From Ischnura elegans (Eukaryota > Arthropoda > Insecta > Odonata > Coenagrionidae): a stretch of 64,000 nt of DNA. Position numbers and translations under genes: made by a program. How positions within the stretch are numbered: position 1 is the stretch's first letter; every line of letters starts with the position of its first letter. The stretch is from assembly GCF_921293095.1 (NCBI RefSeq), contig NC_060246.1, forward strand, positions 111,828,941-111,892,940. Reading direction: 5' to 3'. The notes under the pieces were generated by a model that was not told the origin of the DNA, searched no databases, and saw only the letters and a list, made by a program, of their open reading frames with translations. Shown here in pieces: positions 45,590 through 57,037 of the stretch.

Positions 45590-47767
45590 ATTTGCATGCT
45601 CTTGCTGCTGTCACCTTGTGGCTAGGGGGGCGAAAATGATTTGCAGTAAGGAGGGGGTTGGGGTGTGGGTTGGAAACTTAGCCTCCCTGATGATGGAAAG
45701 AGAGCGGAGAGTGGTCATGTGACCACATAAAGCACTCTCGAAAGTGGGAGAAAGGTCGAGCAATCAACAATGTAGGAGACGGAGCGGATTAATCCAGAAA
45801 CGCTCCATCTAATCAAAACGTTATGACCAACAAATTAAGAAAGGCGGGAAACATTCATCGAGTTCGGATGGAAAGGGCCGGAAATTTTCCGTGGAAAACA
45901 GGTAAATGGAAAAGGGATTAAGTCGAGAATAACTGCTTTTCCGAGGAGCGAGAGAATAATCACCCGCCCACGGTAACTGGTGGATTTCGCGCATAACATT
46001 CATTTTTCGCTGAATGTTTCTCTTTTCTTTTCAGACGATGTAACTTGTATATCTACCTTGACGAGTTTTTCCTTTCAAACGGTTAATGCGCTTAGAAGTG
46101 ATGATGAAAATTTATTCTATTGTGCTAAAAAATGCATTTCATTACGACAAATTGGATCATTTCCATCCCCATCGATCACAATGAGAAAAGCCTGGGACGT
46201 GAGAGACAAAATGGAGCAGTTAAAAATCTATGGTAGCCAACGGCTTTCCTTAGAATCCAGACGATAGCCGAATCAGTCTCAAGCTTGAAGTCGGTAAAAT
46301 ATGTATGGTATAATTTTTTTGCCATTGCAAAATAGAAGAAAGAATATATATTTTTTAGGATACAAATTTGGTAAAAAAATAGCGTTTCTACACTACCGAA
46401 TTTAAAGGTATTTTTCACTTACTCGGTTAAATGAGCTCTTTCAATTATTTTCTTGAGCCTTCCTCCTTCACCCTTGTATATCCTTTTGGAGTCTGTGACA
46501 ACACATTAATCAGGAATAGAATTTTTTTCAGGAAATTCTTATTAGGAAGTAGAGTCACAGAAAGGTCGATTAAAGTTCAAATGCAAGGAGGGGTCAGAAA
46601 TTCTATGGAGAGTGCCTTGTGTCTACGAACTGCAGGATACAGTTTGGTCCTCTGAATTCAAAGGGGTGCTGGAAATTGGAAAGAAAGTCATTCTCCGCCT
46701 GCTCGATAGTATTATTAGGGTGAAAAGGTTTGAGATACGAGCGCTGTTTGGATTAATAGGTGGGCGAGTCCCCTTTGATGGCGCCCCTAATAATCTCACT
46801 GGATTCATACTCAGACGCGGCGGGGCCTTGCTCCCTTTCTTCGAGCGATTTGAAGAGATTTAAAAGGGTGGAGAACAATTGAAAATGCAAAAGCCAGCGC
46901 AGGAAAGGCGAGCTCGGACGCAGAGGGAGAAAATATGTTGTTTTTTTTACTATGCGGAGGGAGGTGGAAGGATGAATGCGTTCAGCTGGGGAGGCTTACG
47001 AAAAATGTTGCGGGAATTAAAGTCAGAGAATGGGTTTGAAATACTATCGGAGTTCAACAGGAGTGATACTCTTGGGGAAAAATGTCCATCCTTATGTGTG
47101 GATATTACAGTGGTATTTAAGCTTGTGGAGATTTGTTCATGGGCGAGCGAAGATATTTGGGATTTTAGAAGGAAGACAAAGAGAGTGGGGGGGGGGGGGG
47201 GCAGATAGAGTGAAAGTTAATCCTTCAGTTCAAGTTTACCCTATCTAAACTTCTATTCGTCAAGACTGTGCTCCATCTTCCAGTATGCATGCAATCTATA
47301 AACCTGTCAATTATTCAGGATAAATATTTTACATAGCTGATGATGAAATTAACATATAAAAAAATTTTTATAGAGAGATACAAAGGTTTTTCTAAAACTG
47401 GGACAAATGGTCTAATGGCACCACGTAAACCTATTGTTTATTGGACTCTGACGTCACACTCAGCCAACATGACGATGGGTCGTTTGGAGCGCATGATAAC
47501 TGTACAATTTTCAAATTGGAATTTTACGAATAATACGCAGGTTAGAGAAGAACTGCTTTCATTGTAATTTTCATCACGAAGGGTATTTTTTATCGCATAA
47601 TCATCCATTTTCAGCGTAATTCCCCAACGCTTGTACCTGCGAAATGTATTTTTCAATAGAGCATATATAATGGTCATTTTACCCTTGATCGTACTGACTG
47701 ATAGATAAGGGTTACCCGACAGATTAGAGTACCAGGAGCCATTTATTCGCGCCTCACATATTTGAAA
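45590..47767. other. No gene recognised
   Basis: Mixed A+T-rich DNA with a G homopolymer at about 47191-47203. Several frames of 70-110 codons (for example 46879-47208) carry no motif. Confidence 0.4.
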
Positions 47768-47769
47768 TA

Positions 47770-48093
47770 CGAGATGTATTCAGAAAATAACGGGAAATAC
47801 ATTTTTAAAGTTCTCGCAAGTTTGAAGAGTTCGGTTTTCATACGATCATTTTTTTATTCTGTTGGCATTCATGTCTCTGAAGGATGATAAAATTTACAGT
47901 TTTATTCAACATTTACTTTGCCTGTGGCAGCTAAGGTTAGACATGTTTTTGTGAGCTTGAGGATATTTGCTAGCACAAGTGCATAATATCTAATGGGGTC
48001 TATTTGGAAGGCGATGTAATAAATGAAAACGAATAAATAAATAAATATCATTTTCGAAGAAATGAAATTCTCATTATTTTCTTGACATCCTCG
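47770..48093 (+). mobile_element. Internally deleted mariner relic, 324 bp
   Basis: The ends CGAGATGTATTCAGAAAATA and (inverted) CGAGGATGTCAAGAAAATAA resemble the mariner ends at 5424-6740, and TA flanks both sides. The first 200 bp align with the 5' UTR of that element (GATGATA.AATTT.CAG, ATTCA.C.TTTACTTTG.CTGTGG, GCTAAGGTT). The last 60 bp align with its 3' end (GAATAAATAAATA). The whole transposase gene is missing between them. It is a MITE-like deletion derivative of a related subfamily. Confidence 0.75.
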
Positions 48094-48095
48094 TA

Positions 48096-49253
48096 TATTC
48101 TAGCCTCTCCCTACGTCAGCCATATTGAGTTGTCGCTGCAAGAGTTCAGGGTTAACTATTTTGTGTGCCTTCTAACAGTCATGGAAGTCAAAACTCAACA
48201 TGTAAATAATCCCTTTATGCCTATAAATCAGAGGATCTCAAGGTATAGATGAGTGGTTGGAACCACAGAACATGATGAGTAATGTCACACAGAGGAGGAT
48301 CCTCAGTTTAGTGCTACACGATGGAACGTAGGGCTTGTTCAGGATTTCATATGAGGCATTACTCTGTATCACCTGGCCTTTCCTTAAATCCCTCTCCATT
48401 GAATATAGAGTGCTTATATGTCATTGAAAAACAATATGTCACCGTCATCCCTTAATCCACACGGCCTTAAGCTATCATCGTTAGGTACAGAGTAACCAAA
48501 GCGATACGCTAAATATGCGACTGTGCTAATTTCATGAATTTTTCCAGTAATAGCTTTCATTAACTCCTTTCTGTCCTAATTTTGGCTTTAGCCAAGGAGC
48601 TGTGGCACTACCTGCGAATGTATACTGATTTGGTGTAAAGTATAATCAGCAGCATATATACTTCTTGCTCCTCCAACGTGAAAAAAATATCCACAACGGA
48701 AGAAAATGCCTTGGTTTCTGTTCTGTACTTTTTTCTAATGGAAATACTTCATTTTTCATCATGAACATTTTGGCAGCGTAGCTCTGGGATAGAGTTATGT
48801 TGGAGCAGTTTATGTCTTTTCATACAGTCGTGGTTGGAGACCATAACGTTTTTCTTGAAGGTAGTATTCGCAAATTATTTAACGGAGATAATATCCCCTG
48901 ATATTTAAGGTTAGGCCAATACTTGAGGGAAAAGCGTGGTAATAAAAGACTTTTCTCATATACTTCTGCTTCAGGCAGGATTTTATAAAAGATAATTTTA
49001 AATTCTATCATAGGTAATTCCTGTAGGCAAAACCTTTTTGCTTACTAATACCTCGGATTTAGTAAAGGGTCACTCTGCTCGCGGTATATTAGCCGCAAGT
49101 GAAAGACATCACCAGGACTTTCAATGTAAGAAAGGTACCTTGAAACGGATCCGAATATATGATGGCTGGGTCATAAAAAAGAAGAATAATTAAGCACATG
49201 TCGGTATGTATAGAATTAATCCAATCAGAAGCCATTTCATACGCCAGTGTGTT
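48096..49253. other. No gene recognised
   Basis: A+T-rich DNA with no motif-bearing frame. Confidence 0.4.
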
Positions 49254-49315
49254 AGCACATCGATCGACGTGGTCCGCCGCTGGCAGAAGATCACGACCAC
49301 GTCGATAGACGTGCT
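49254..49315. repeat. Small foldback near a TTAA, possibly piggyBac-like
   Basis: The arms AGCACATCGATCGACGTGGTC (49254-49274; 21 bp) and 49295-49315 pair with two mismatches around a 20-base loop. On the right, the sequence continues through TCCGCAGTGAAAGTG to a TTAA near 49331. This resembles a piggyBac-type end, and the left end would then be truncated. Confidence 0.4.
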
Positions 49316-52300
49316 CCGCAGTGAAAGTGTTAACGCTATATTTCCATATTTCGTAAAGGCTTTCGGTAATGTTTCACAGTCAAAGTTTAAGTTAACATTT
49401 GGGATCATATGGCATTGATAAAAACGTAGGTGGTTGGATCAAGGATTTTAAATGATCATGAATAGGATTTTTTTGGATAGAGTTCGCTCGGATACTGTAA
49501 AAGTTCATCTCAGGCCTCAATGAAATGTTTTAGGACCTCTTTCGTTCCTTTTTTACAAAAAAGACGTAAATGCCATCATCGTATCTACTCAGTTGATGCT
49601 TGGCAAAGAAAGTTAAAAGTGAATACGATAGAAAGGTTTTAGAAAAATTCCTCGTCAACATAAATGGTGCAGTACTTGGGTAATTTACTAATAATACTTG
49701 ACTTTGATAACTTATATCGTTGAGTTGCCTGAGATTGTCTCCTGAAAACGGGCCCCAAAAGTCTCCAGGAGTAATACTACCTAAATGCTAGCAAAACTAT
49801 TACCGTAGCTTATTATCTAGCAAATAATGTGTGCGCTTGTCGTAAGGAATTTATCTAAAACAGATATTTATACCTCGTAGTTAACCGTACCACACAAATG
49901 ATGTAGGCTGCATTGCTAACCAAAATTTATTCAAACTTCTAATTTTTTTAAACTTAACATTAGACTTTTATAAGCATGTCATTTCAACGACTGACTTTAT
50001 GAATTTAGTAACTGCTTTCTGCCATGCATTTCCTATCTGTGAGTTTTGGTTCCTAGATTTCAAAGGTCTTTTGAGTAATTTAGATTCAATGCAATCACTG
50101 GAGAGGAATTCGCTGATAATTGCAAAGAGTTGAAGAGTCGAGTGAATGTTCGCAACGCTTAGCGCGGAATCAGTTCATTCTGCCGCAAAATCTCCGCTAT
50201 TTGGCTCTCCCTAACGTAACGGCTGAGCGTGGCTTTGGAAGACTGCTGTCCTGCTCCCAAAGAGCCTGATTAGATATGGAATTCCGTCTCTCCAGTGAGC
50301 AAACGCCTCTCCCTGCCCTCCCCCCCCCCTCACATGTCACTTCCCTTGCTTCACCCTCGCTTTTTCCAATATAAAATCCCTTCAAAAGCCCTGGCGGTCC
50401 CAAATATATGGTGGGACGTTGCATAAAGCGAAAACCTCTACCGGTATCTTCCTGTCTAAATGAACGTTATTGCTTTCTCGTTATCGTGAAATGGCAAAAG
50501 AATTTTTTCAAATAATGCTTTATTTCTGCAATATTGTTCATATAAATAGGGAAAAAACATCCGTATCGGCATAAACCGAAACGTTTCAAGCACACGCGGT
50601 CACGTCAAAAATAAGATTAAGCGAGTAACAGATTTTTGTTTAAATTTAAACGCATGCTTTTAACCCGCAGAAAAAATATTTTCTTCATCGCCTAACGTTA
50701 CTGACTTTTAAGCAGCAAACATTAGTATCGTAGGAATTATTGTTACATATTGGGCCGAAAATAATAAATATGCTATTCTCAATCTAACGCGTGGATTCTT
50801 TCTGGTTAGCTGTCCACTGTCCCTGGAAGATGCATGCATTAGTACTTCCTTCTCACAACATTAGCGTCCAAATTTTGAGAGTTAATTTTTAAAATGGTCA
50901 TATTTCCTGCAAATGTTATTGGCAAAGTTTAAACTCGATATGATCATGATAACCCTTGTCTTATTTAGGGTGAGGTGTGGAAAAATTGTTTAACTTTTAA
51001 TGATAACTTTTTTCTCCATAAAATGAAAAACATTTGTCGTAGGTAATGAAAGATTAAATATCAGTTAAAATGAAATTATGTTGTCTTTAAATTTATTTTT
51101 TTGATGCATGCTTTTGATAAAACTGATAGATTTGGCTCTACTTATAACTTCTTCGGGTGAGATATTAGTTAATGAGGTTAACTCTCCGGGAAGAGTACTC
51201 AAAGTTCGCATACGACAGTTTGCTAATATTTTCTCCCTGCGAATCATGGTTCCCACGTACGTTGCTTTATCATCATGAAAGTTTCAGGAATTAGCAAATA
51301 AGCTCTATTCAACATTTGCCTTTTTCTCCTATTTAAAATCTCATTGTTTACTCATGTGATGTTTTTTTCATGTTGGAGATAGAGGCAAATGCGACAAAGG
51401 CCTACTCTACTTGCTCCGAAAGCTTAAAATGACAGCGCTTTTGTCTATCGAGTGATACGTCACCAAAGAAGGTATACTTAATACATCCGGTAGAGAGAGA
51501 GGTATGCGTTCTCTTAATTCTGGAACCCAACGAGTCTAAAAGCGGATTTTACGGCGGAACGAGCAGATTGGAGGATAGAAGTTTGCATTAAGTCCGTTCA
51601 ATTCATTCTATCTGCAATCAGCGGAGGTTACGTCGTCAGAATGAGTCTAAATGGCTAAAGTAACTGTAAAAAAATCAGTGAGCATGCCGCTCCCAGAGAA
51701 AAATATTACTCGCAGCAGCTTAATCGTTTGAGCTTATGCTAAAGATAGCGGCTACACAGGCCGTTCTGCTTTCGTAGGCTTTGAAATCTTATTCAGCAAC
51801 CCTCTGAAAACTTTAAAATTACCCAAACCTCTGAAGATATGGAATCATAGACATTATGAATTTCGAACTACGTGAAGCGTGTTGCTTTTTGTTTTGGAAA
51901 TCACTACGCAATAATGTCAACCTGAAGAATTCGAAGTTTCCTGCGCACGGCTCATTTTTTTAAATGAATTAAGAGGGAAAAGCGCGTACTATTGCACGAT
52001 TTTAATGAAAAGCCTCTTATTTTCAGTCACTTACAGCCCTTTAATCGGGCATTTAATATGCTGTCCATCCCTTGAACAGAGTGTAAGTACTAAGACTGCA
52101 GCGGCTGGCGTAAGGAATAAGTAAGTGGACAGCAACTCTCCTCAGAGTGACTGCGAGCACGTAGTTCCTCTAAGTTATATATAAATCATCTTGATTATTT
52201 TTATTTAGCCTATTAATCTTTGAGTGTTAGAAATAAAAAACATTCCACATTATAACCTTTAACCAACTATATTCCATTCAAAATTTCCTTAGCGCCAGGA

Positions 52301-52968
52301 GGCCGGCATGAAATTTGCGGGACCCGTGGAAAAAATATCGGGTCTACACGTGGCATTCTTCGAATTGGTTTAGGTATAAAAATTCAAAAGAATTGCAAGA
52401 AGGAACAACTACATTTAGGAGAAATCATGTTTGCGGACTCCATTCATCAACTCCAGAAGGAATAGAATTATATGCGCATTATACTTCGTCTCTCGGTTTC
52501 GTCTGAGTCTGCTTCATAAGAAGTATTTGAAGGAGTCATTGCCGTAGTTTTGGCTAATTAAAAATGTTTTGCGCCATGCGGTTTACGTAATATTTAGGTT
52601 GAAAGTCAATCATCCTCGACTTATAGAAGGATCAGATGTACCTACATAATGACTTATGAATGAAGTCTGTGAGTGTCAGCGCTAGAAAATTATTACTTAC
52701 CTTTTCTGACTTCACTTGCAAGTGATATTTTCGGACACTTCAAATTAATAAATTCATATTTTCCTCTCTTGAGAGAGCGAATTGGATTGGTTTGAATGCA
52801 AAAGAAAGTTTGAATTCCGTATTTAAGGCTTAAGAGCCATATTTAGAATAACAATTATGTAAGTACATGATTTGCGCTAATTCCTAAGGCAGAGAATTAA
52901 CAATGACTTTAATCCTTTAAAAAACCTAAATGCTTTACAATGAAAGAGAATCATCTTTAGTTTAAATG
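49316..52968. other. No gene recognised in about 3.6 kb
   Basis: A+T-rich DNA with a GC-rich stretch at about 50200-50420 that includes a poly-C run. No coding motif, transposon end or RNA gene was supported. Confidence 0.4.
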
Positions 52969-53172
52969 AAAACTAAGTAGCGGTGACAAAAGAAGGATCG
53001 TTCTGAATAAACAAGAATTAGGGAAGGAGTGTGACAAGGTTGAGCTTGGTCACGCGTAATTCAAATTTAAACGTTGCAAAATTTCAACGTTTACATCGAG
53101 AGAGCCATTTAAAAAAATATTAAATAAATGGATTATGTCTTGCGACAATTGGTGCAAAGTTCACGGTCATGG
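52969..53172. repeat. Duplicated block, unit 1
   Basis: From AACTAAGTAGCGGTGACAAA to GTTCACGGTCATGG this aligns with 54921-55097 (AACCAAGTAGCGGTGATAAA to TTTCACAGTCTTGG). Many substitutions and some indels are present. The SINE at 53168-53400 begins just where the similarity stops. Confidence 0.55.
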
Positions 53173-53400
53173 GGTTCGATTTAGAGTGTTGGCTAATTTG
53201 TTGGCTTCCCGCCTTGTGAGCCTGGGTTCTAATCCCGGAGGTGGAAGGGATGTTTCAGAAACTACCCAATCCCAGCTGGATTGCATCATGGAGGGCATTT
53301 CAAGTACGACGACATGCCCGTCGAATGGGACGTTAAGCCGTGGTCCCCTTTGCGCCTTTCGTTTAGAGCAGGCTGATACTGACACCGGGTTTCTCTCCAC
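53168..53400 (+). mobile_element. tRNA-headed SINE
   Basis: TTAGAGTGTTGGC (about 53179) fits an A box and GGGTTCTAATCCC (about 53224-53236) a B box of an internal pol III promoter, with normal tRNA-like spacing. The body contains CCGTCGAATGGGACGTTAAG then GTGGTCCCC, also seen in the fragment at 31510-31553. The insertion lies inside duplicated block unit 1. Confidence 0.65.
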
Positions 53401-54037
53401 GCTTATTTTCTAACCATTCCCTATGACGCAAATAGCATGACCTGTCGGACTCCTCCCTGAAATACCATAACATACCCCACAGTTTTTTTACGCGCAAATT
53501 AACATTATTAACTCGCATCGGTTGATACTTACTTAGAGGTTGCCCATCATATAATTCTTCTTGAAAAGCGGGGAAAGCCCAGGTGTCCCCGGATACGCCT
53601 AGTTTGTCCTCATTTTGCCAAGGAAGAAAGCCATGCCCCCCCCCCCCCCCCAGGCACTCTGATGGGATAACCGGGCGAATGGATTTACTACGACCATTCA
53701 GGGCTTCCCTAGATGGCACGGTGGACGGTCGTTCATACTGATGATAACCATCCGCTCTCCCTTTTCCTTGCGGCGCTGACTCGCTCCTATGCTCGCTCCC
53801 ATGAGGATCGCACAGAGGAAACCACATTCCGCTCCGTTGAAGCTTTCAACTTCGGTCTTTTTCTGTTCGGTTTTCAAAAATGTCCTTTGTGCGGCGTTAA
53901 ATGGAGAGCAATCCATTTATTTCCCAGTTTTTATAATTAGGGTATTTTGACTCGCGCGGAATAGCGTTTAAAATTTATGATTTTCGATACTTTCGAATTT
54001 CTCGATTTTTTTTCGAATTTCTAAATTCGTCATTTCT
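53401..54037. other. No gene recognised
   Basis: Contains a C homopolymer at about 53636-53652. The GC-rich open frames on both strands around 53360-53930 have no motif. Confidence 0.4.
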
Positions 54038-54047
54038 CAGTCTTGGA

Positions 54048-54364
54048 TCAAATTCGATGATTTTGAATGTACGATTCGTTTAATGGGATAAAACCTTCCC
54101 TCACGGGATTTGTTTGGTTGATTCTTATGTGCATTCCTTCGCTCACATGAATTCTCGTTTGCTCTTCTAATTTTAATTTCGTAGAAGAAACAAAATCATG
54201 ATTCATAACCCGTGAAATTTGGATCGTTCTGCTGTCAGCGACGCGAGTGGCGACTTTTGTAAAACAATTAGACATCCATTCCACTTGAACGCTTCGTTCC
54301 TTTAAATTTGCTCGCTTAATACTTTTGCTATCCGTTGGAATTTCAAAGGTATATAGAATAGGGC
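54048..54364 (-). pseudogene. Unidentified exon-like frame in the duplicated block
   Basis: The minus strand is open for about 105 codons. It starts after a possible splice acceptor (CAG at 54365-54367) and reads PILYTFEIPTDSKSIKR near the start and MHIRINQTNPVREGF near the end. Two parts have partners further right: CFTKVATRVADSRTIQI aligns without gaps with GFLNSSLKPLTGRLIRI (about 54695-54760), and the MHIRIN block aligns with MHMRMNRT near 55185. A one-base indel near 54060 separates it from the DPRL ending seen in the partner. I recognise no family. Repeated reading-frame agreement suggests a decayed tandem gene family. Confidence 0.35.
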
Positions 54365-54466
54365 CTGGTCAGCATTTGCCTGTATCTGAAATTTGAAAAT
54401 TTTACCTCAGTGTTTTCTCACAATCAAATTTTATGTATTTGAAAAGAGGAAGATGTAGTTAAATAG

Positions 54467-54928
54467 TTACTTTATATACATGGAAGGCCTGCAAAGAGGA
54501 GGCATGAGTTCGTTTAGTTGAAGTATGATTTTTGTTTCTCTCAGGGCGAATTTAAATAGGTTTTGGAAAGCGTCCTCAGTCTCAACACTCACAGCAAAAT
54601 TGTTAAAGTAATCAGGATAAGATTGAAAATCTATGAATTTTACGGATAACACCATTGCAAATATAAATTTTAAGTTGACTGCCTTAGTTAAAAGTCACCA
54701 AATTCGGATCAGTCTTCCTGTCAGCGGCTTGAGTGATGAGTTTAGAAAACCGATTTGAAGGCGCAGTGGGTGACTATGAATCAAAAGGCCGACATGTGAA
54801 TCCTTTATGTTAGTATTCGTGATACCTATATACCCTGAAGTATTCAGGGCACGTAAGAAAATAAGATCAAATAGGCTATCGATGGGAATATTGTTAAAAG
54901 GCTCCATGCCACGGAGTGTGAAAACCAA
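54467..54928 (-). pseudogene. Unidentified open frames in the duplicated block
   Basis: Two minus-strand frames (54928-54695 and 54655-54467) lie between copies of the block. The first ends in GFLNSSLKPLTGRLIRIW, related to the frame at 54048-54364. The second, with YFNNFAVSVETEDAFQNLF, has no partner here. No domain was recognised. They may be exons of the same decayed gene or chance frames. Confidence 0.25.
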
Positions 54929-55195
54929 GTAGCGGTGATAAAATCAGAAGCAAACTGTGAATGAGCATTAAGAAAGGAAAGAGATAATGCTGGGCGTGGT
55001 CTTTCGTAATTTTTCAAAGTTTACAATGAGAATGTCATTTTAAAAATGAAAAAGGATTAAATCTTACGAAAATTGATGCAAATTTCACAGTCTTGGATCC
55101 CATTCGACATTATCGATTTTAATTGCATTAAATTTACTAAATCCTTTCCTTTTGGAATAGGTACGGTTCATTCTCATGTGCATTGCTTCGATGTG
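54921..55195. repeat. Duplicated block, unit 2
   Basis: This is the partner of 52969-53172, and its right part is also the partner of 54038-54140: both contain CAGTCTTGGATC and ATTCT.ATGTGCATT.CTTCG. The spacing of the units suggests an old tandem duplication of roughly 1 kb. Confidence 0.55.
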
Positions 55196-55941
55196 AGCAA
55201 TCGTCGGGAAGACGTGCTGAAATTAACGGGTTACACCCTCTGTCGGTCTAAAAGGGAAGGAATGCGTCCCCTTGCAACTGAGGTGGGTGACGGGACATTC
55301 AGTGCCCGGCTGCAGAATCCTCTATGGGACTATTCGTGGTCAATGCCGTCGCAGTACCATTGGGGAAGATGAGAATGGTGTCTGGGGATGGGATGGCAGT
55401 GCTGATCTCAGGGGGTGGAGCGAATAAACTCAAGTTACGGTGACCACTATACGAATCCTTCGGGCAATAAAAGAAGAAGGGTAACTGGACCCCGGAAAGA
55501 ATGGGGTCTTGGGAAAGAATCGCAAGGAAGGAGCGCCCTCTGGGAGGAAATAAATGAAAGGCCTTTTATAACGCCTGGACAATTAGTGAAAAGAATGGGC
55601 GGACGCGTAATGGAACGATAAGTCTTCTTCTCCTTCTACTACAGTTCTTATCATCGCATCATATCATGACTTCCTGGCTGGCTGATCTTCCGTTCTCCTC
55701 CGAGAAAACTCAAGGAAAATGAAAGTGATAATATTGGGGCATGATATGCTCTCTTTTCATTGTGGACATCAAAATTGATGCAAGCGACCCATTTTTGTTG
55801 CTCATGGCCGGAAGCGGAATGGTTATTCAAGGTTCCCCTCGGCGACGTGGCCAAGGGTCAGCAAAAGGAAAATCGCCCCCCTAAAATTTGAATGAAAACA
55901 TTTAATCTCTACAGTCACAGGCTCAACTTTGTGGAAGTTCA
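55196..55941. other. No gene recognised
   Basis: Moderately GC-rich to 55620, then A+T-rich. The short frames carry no motif. Confidence 0.4.
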
Positions 55942-56334
55942 TTTCAATGAATAAAAACGAACAAACTTTGTATTAACCTACCAATTTATTTACGCGGTAC
56001 GACTAGTTTCGACGCAGCGGCATCATCCTCAGGTACAAAGGTTACAAGCAATCAAACATCCTTATATCATGCGGTATCTGTGGGGGAGGAAGAAGGTAGG
56101 TGGAAGGGGTGGCTGGGAAATCTGAAGTAGGTGATTGGGCGGGTGGTGGTGAGTGGTTGGTGGTTGGTGGTGGTGGTGGTTGGTGGTAATACCACAGATA
56201 CCACATAATATATAAGGATGTTTGATTGCTTGTAACCTTTGTACCTGAGGATGACGCCGCTGCATCGAAACTAGTCGTACCGCGTAAATAAATTGGTGGA
56301 TTATTACAAAGTTTGTTCGTTTTTATCATTGAAA
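55942..56334. repeat. Foldback repeat, arms about 145 bp
   Basis: The left arm (55942-56090) and the inverted right arm (56190-56334) match closely. They share TTTGTACCTGAGGATGA, CGAAACTAGTCGTACCGCG and ACAAAGTTTGTTCGTTTTTA. The roughly 100-bp centre is a G/T-rich, partly GGT-repeat sequence. Each arm carries the CTGAGGATG-hairpin-GAAAC module. Overlapping open frames in this block are low-complexity translations of the repeat. Confidence 0.75.
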
Positions 56335-56974
56335 ACATTTAAGTTGGTGTTTCACTAAAGATTCATACTAAACAGTTCGATGAACAATTTAAAATATCAG
56401 TGTATTCCGTCCTCCAAAATTTCAAGTACATATGGCTTCAAGCATATTCTTCTCTACCCTAAACTTCGTTAAACAGACTAAATAATAGGTTTAGCCTAAA
56501 AACCGAAGTTTTTATGCTATAATTCAAGGATAAACATCCTGCCGATATCCTACAGTTTGATAGATATTGATTTCATTCGATTTCATATACGTTGGTATGC
56601 CAATATGTCAAAGATACATCTGAGTATAAAAATTATTCCAAAGGGCTAACTAGTAAGGGAATATTAAGGAGCCAAGCCAAACAGTTATCTGAAGAGGGTG
56701 TTAATTATACCCCCTGCCGTCGGCAGTTGAAGCCTCGGTCACTTCTTATTCTTCTACCTTGGAAGAAGCAGAAATACACAGGGACGCCGACTTACAAAAA
56801 ATATGGTGGGGTCCAAACCGGGGATCTTGACCCGGGAAATTTTATAAGTAGTGAGTTTTAAGTTTTTTAGCGTTTTCAGAGAGTCATATGATCAACATTA
56901 GAACTCTGATAACTCGAATATCGATATCTGAACACTCCGGGGAAAATCGACAAGCCTGGCACATTTTTTCCTCA
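56335..56974. other. No gene recognised
   Basis: A+T-rich DNA with nothing recognisable. Confidence 0.4.
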
Positions 56975-57037
56975 CACCCATAACGAATTTTTGAGGGGGC
57001 TCGGGCCCCCTCAGGCCCCATGGAGTCGGCGCCACTG
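56975..57037 (-). mobile_element. hAT-like element end
   Basis: Read inverted, CAGTGGCGCCGACTCCATGG is followed by G-rich and C-rich stretches, like the ends at 6968 and 7758. No matching opposite end was found, so this is a fragment. Confidence 0.4.

Noticed and set aside
56042-56338. 98-codon Pro/Thr-rich frame
   Set aside because: It is the translation of the foldback repeat and its GGT-like centre.
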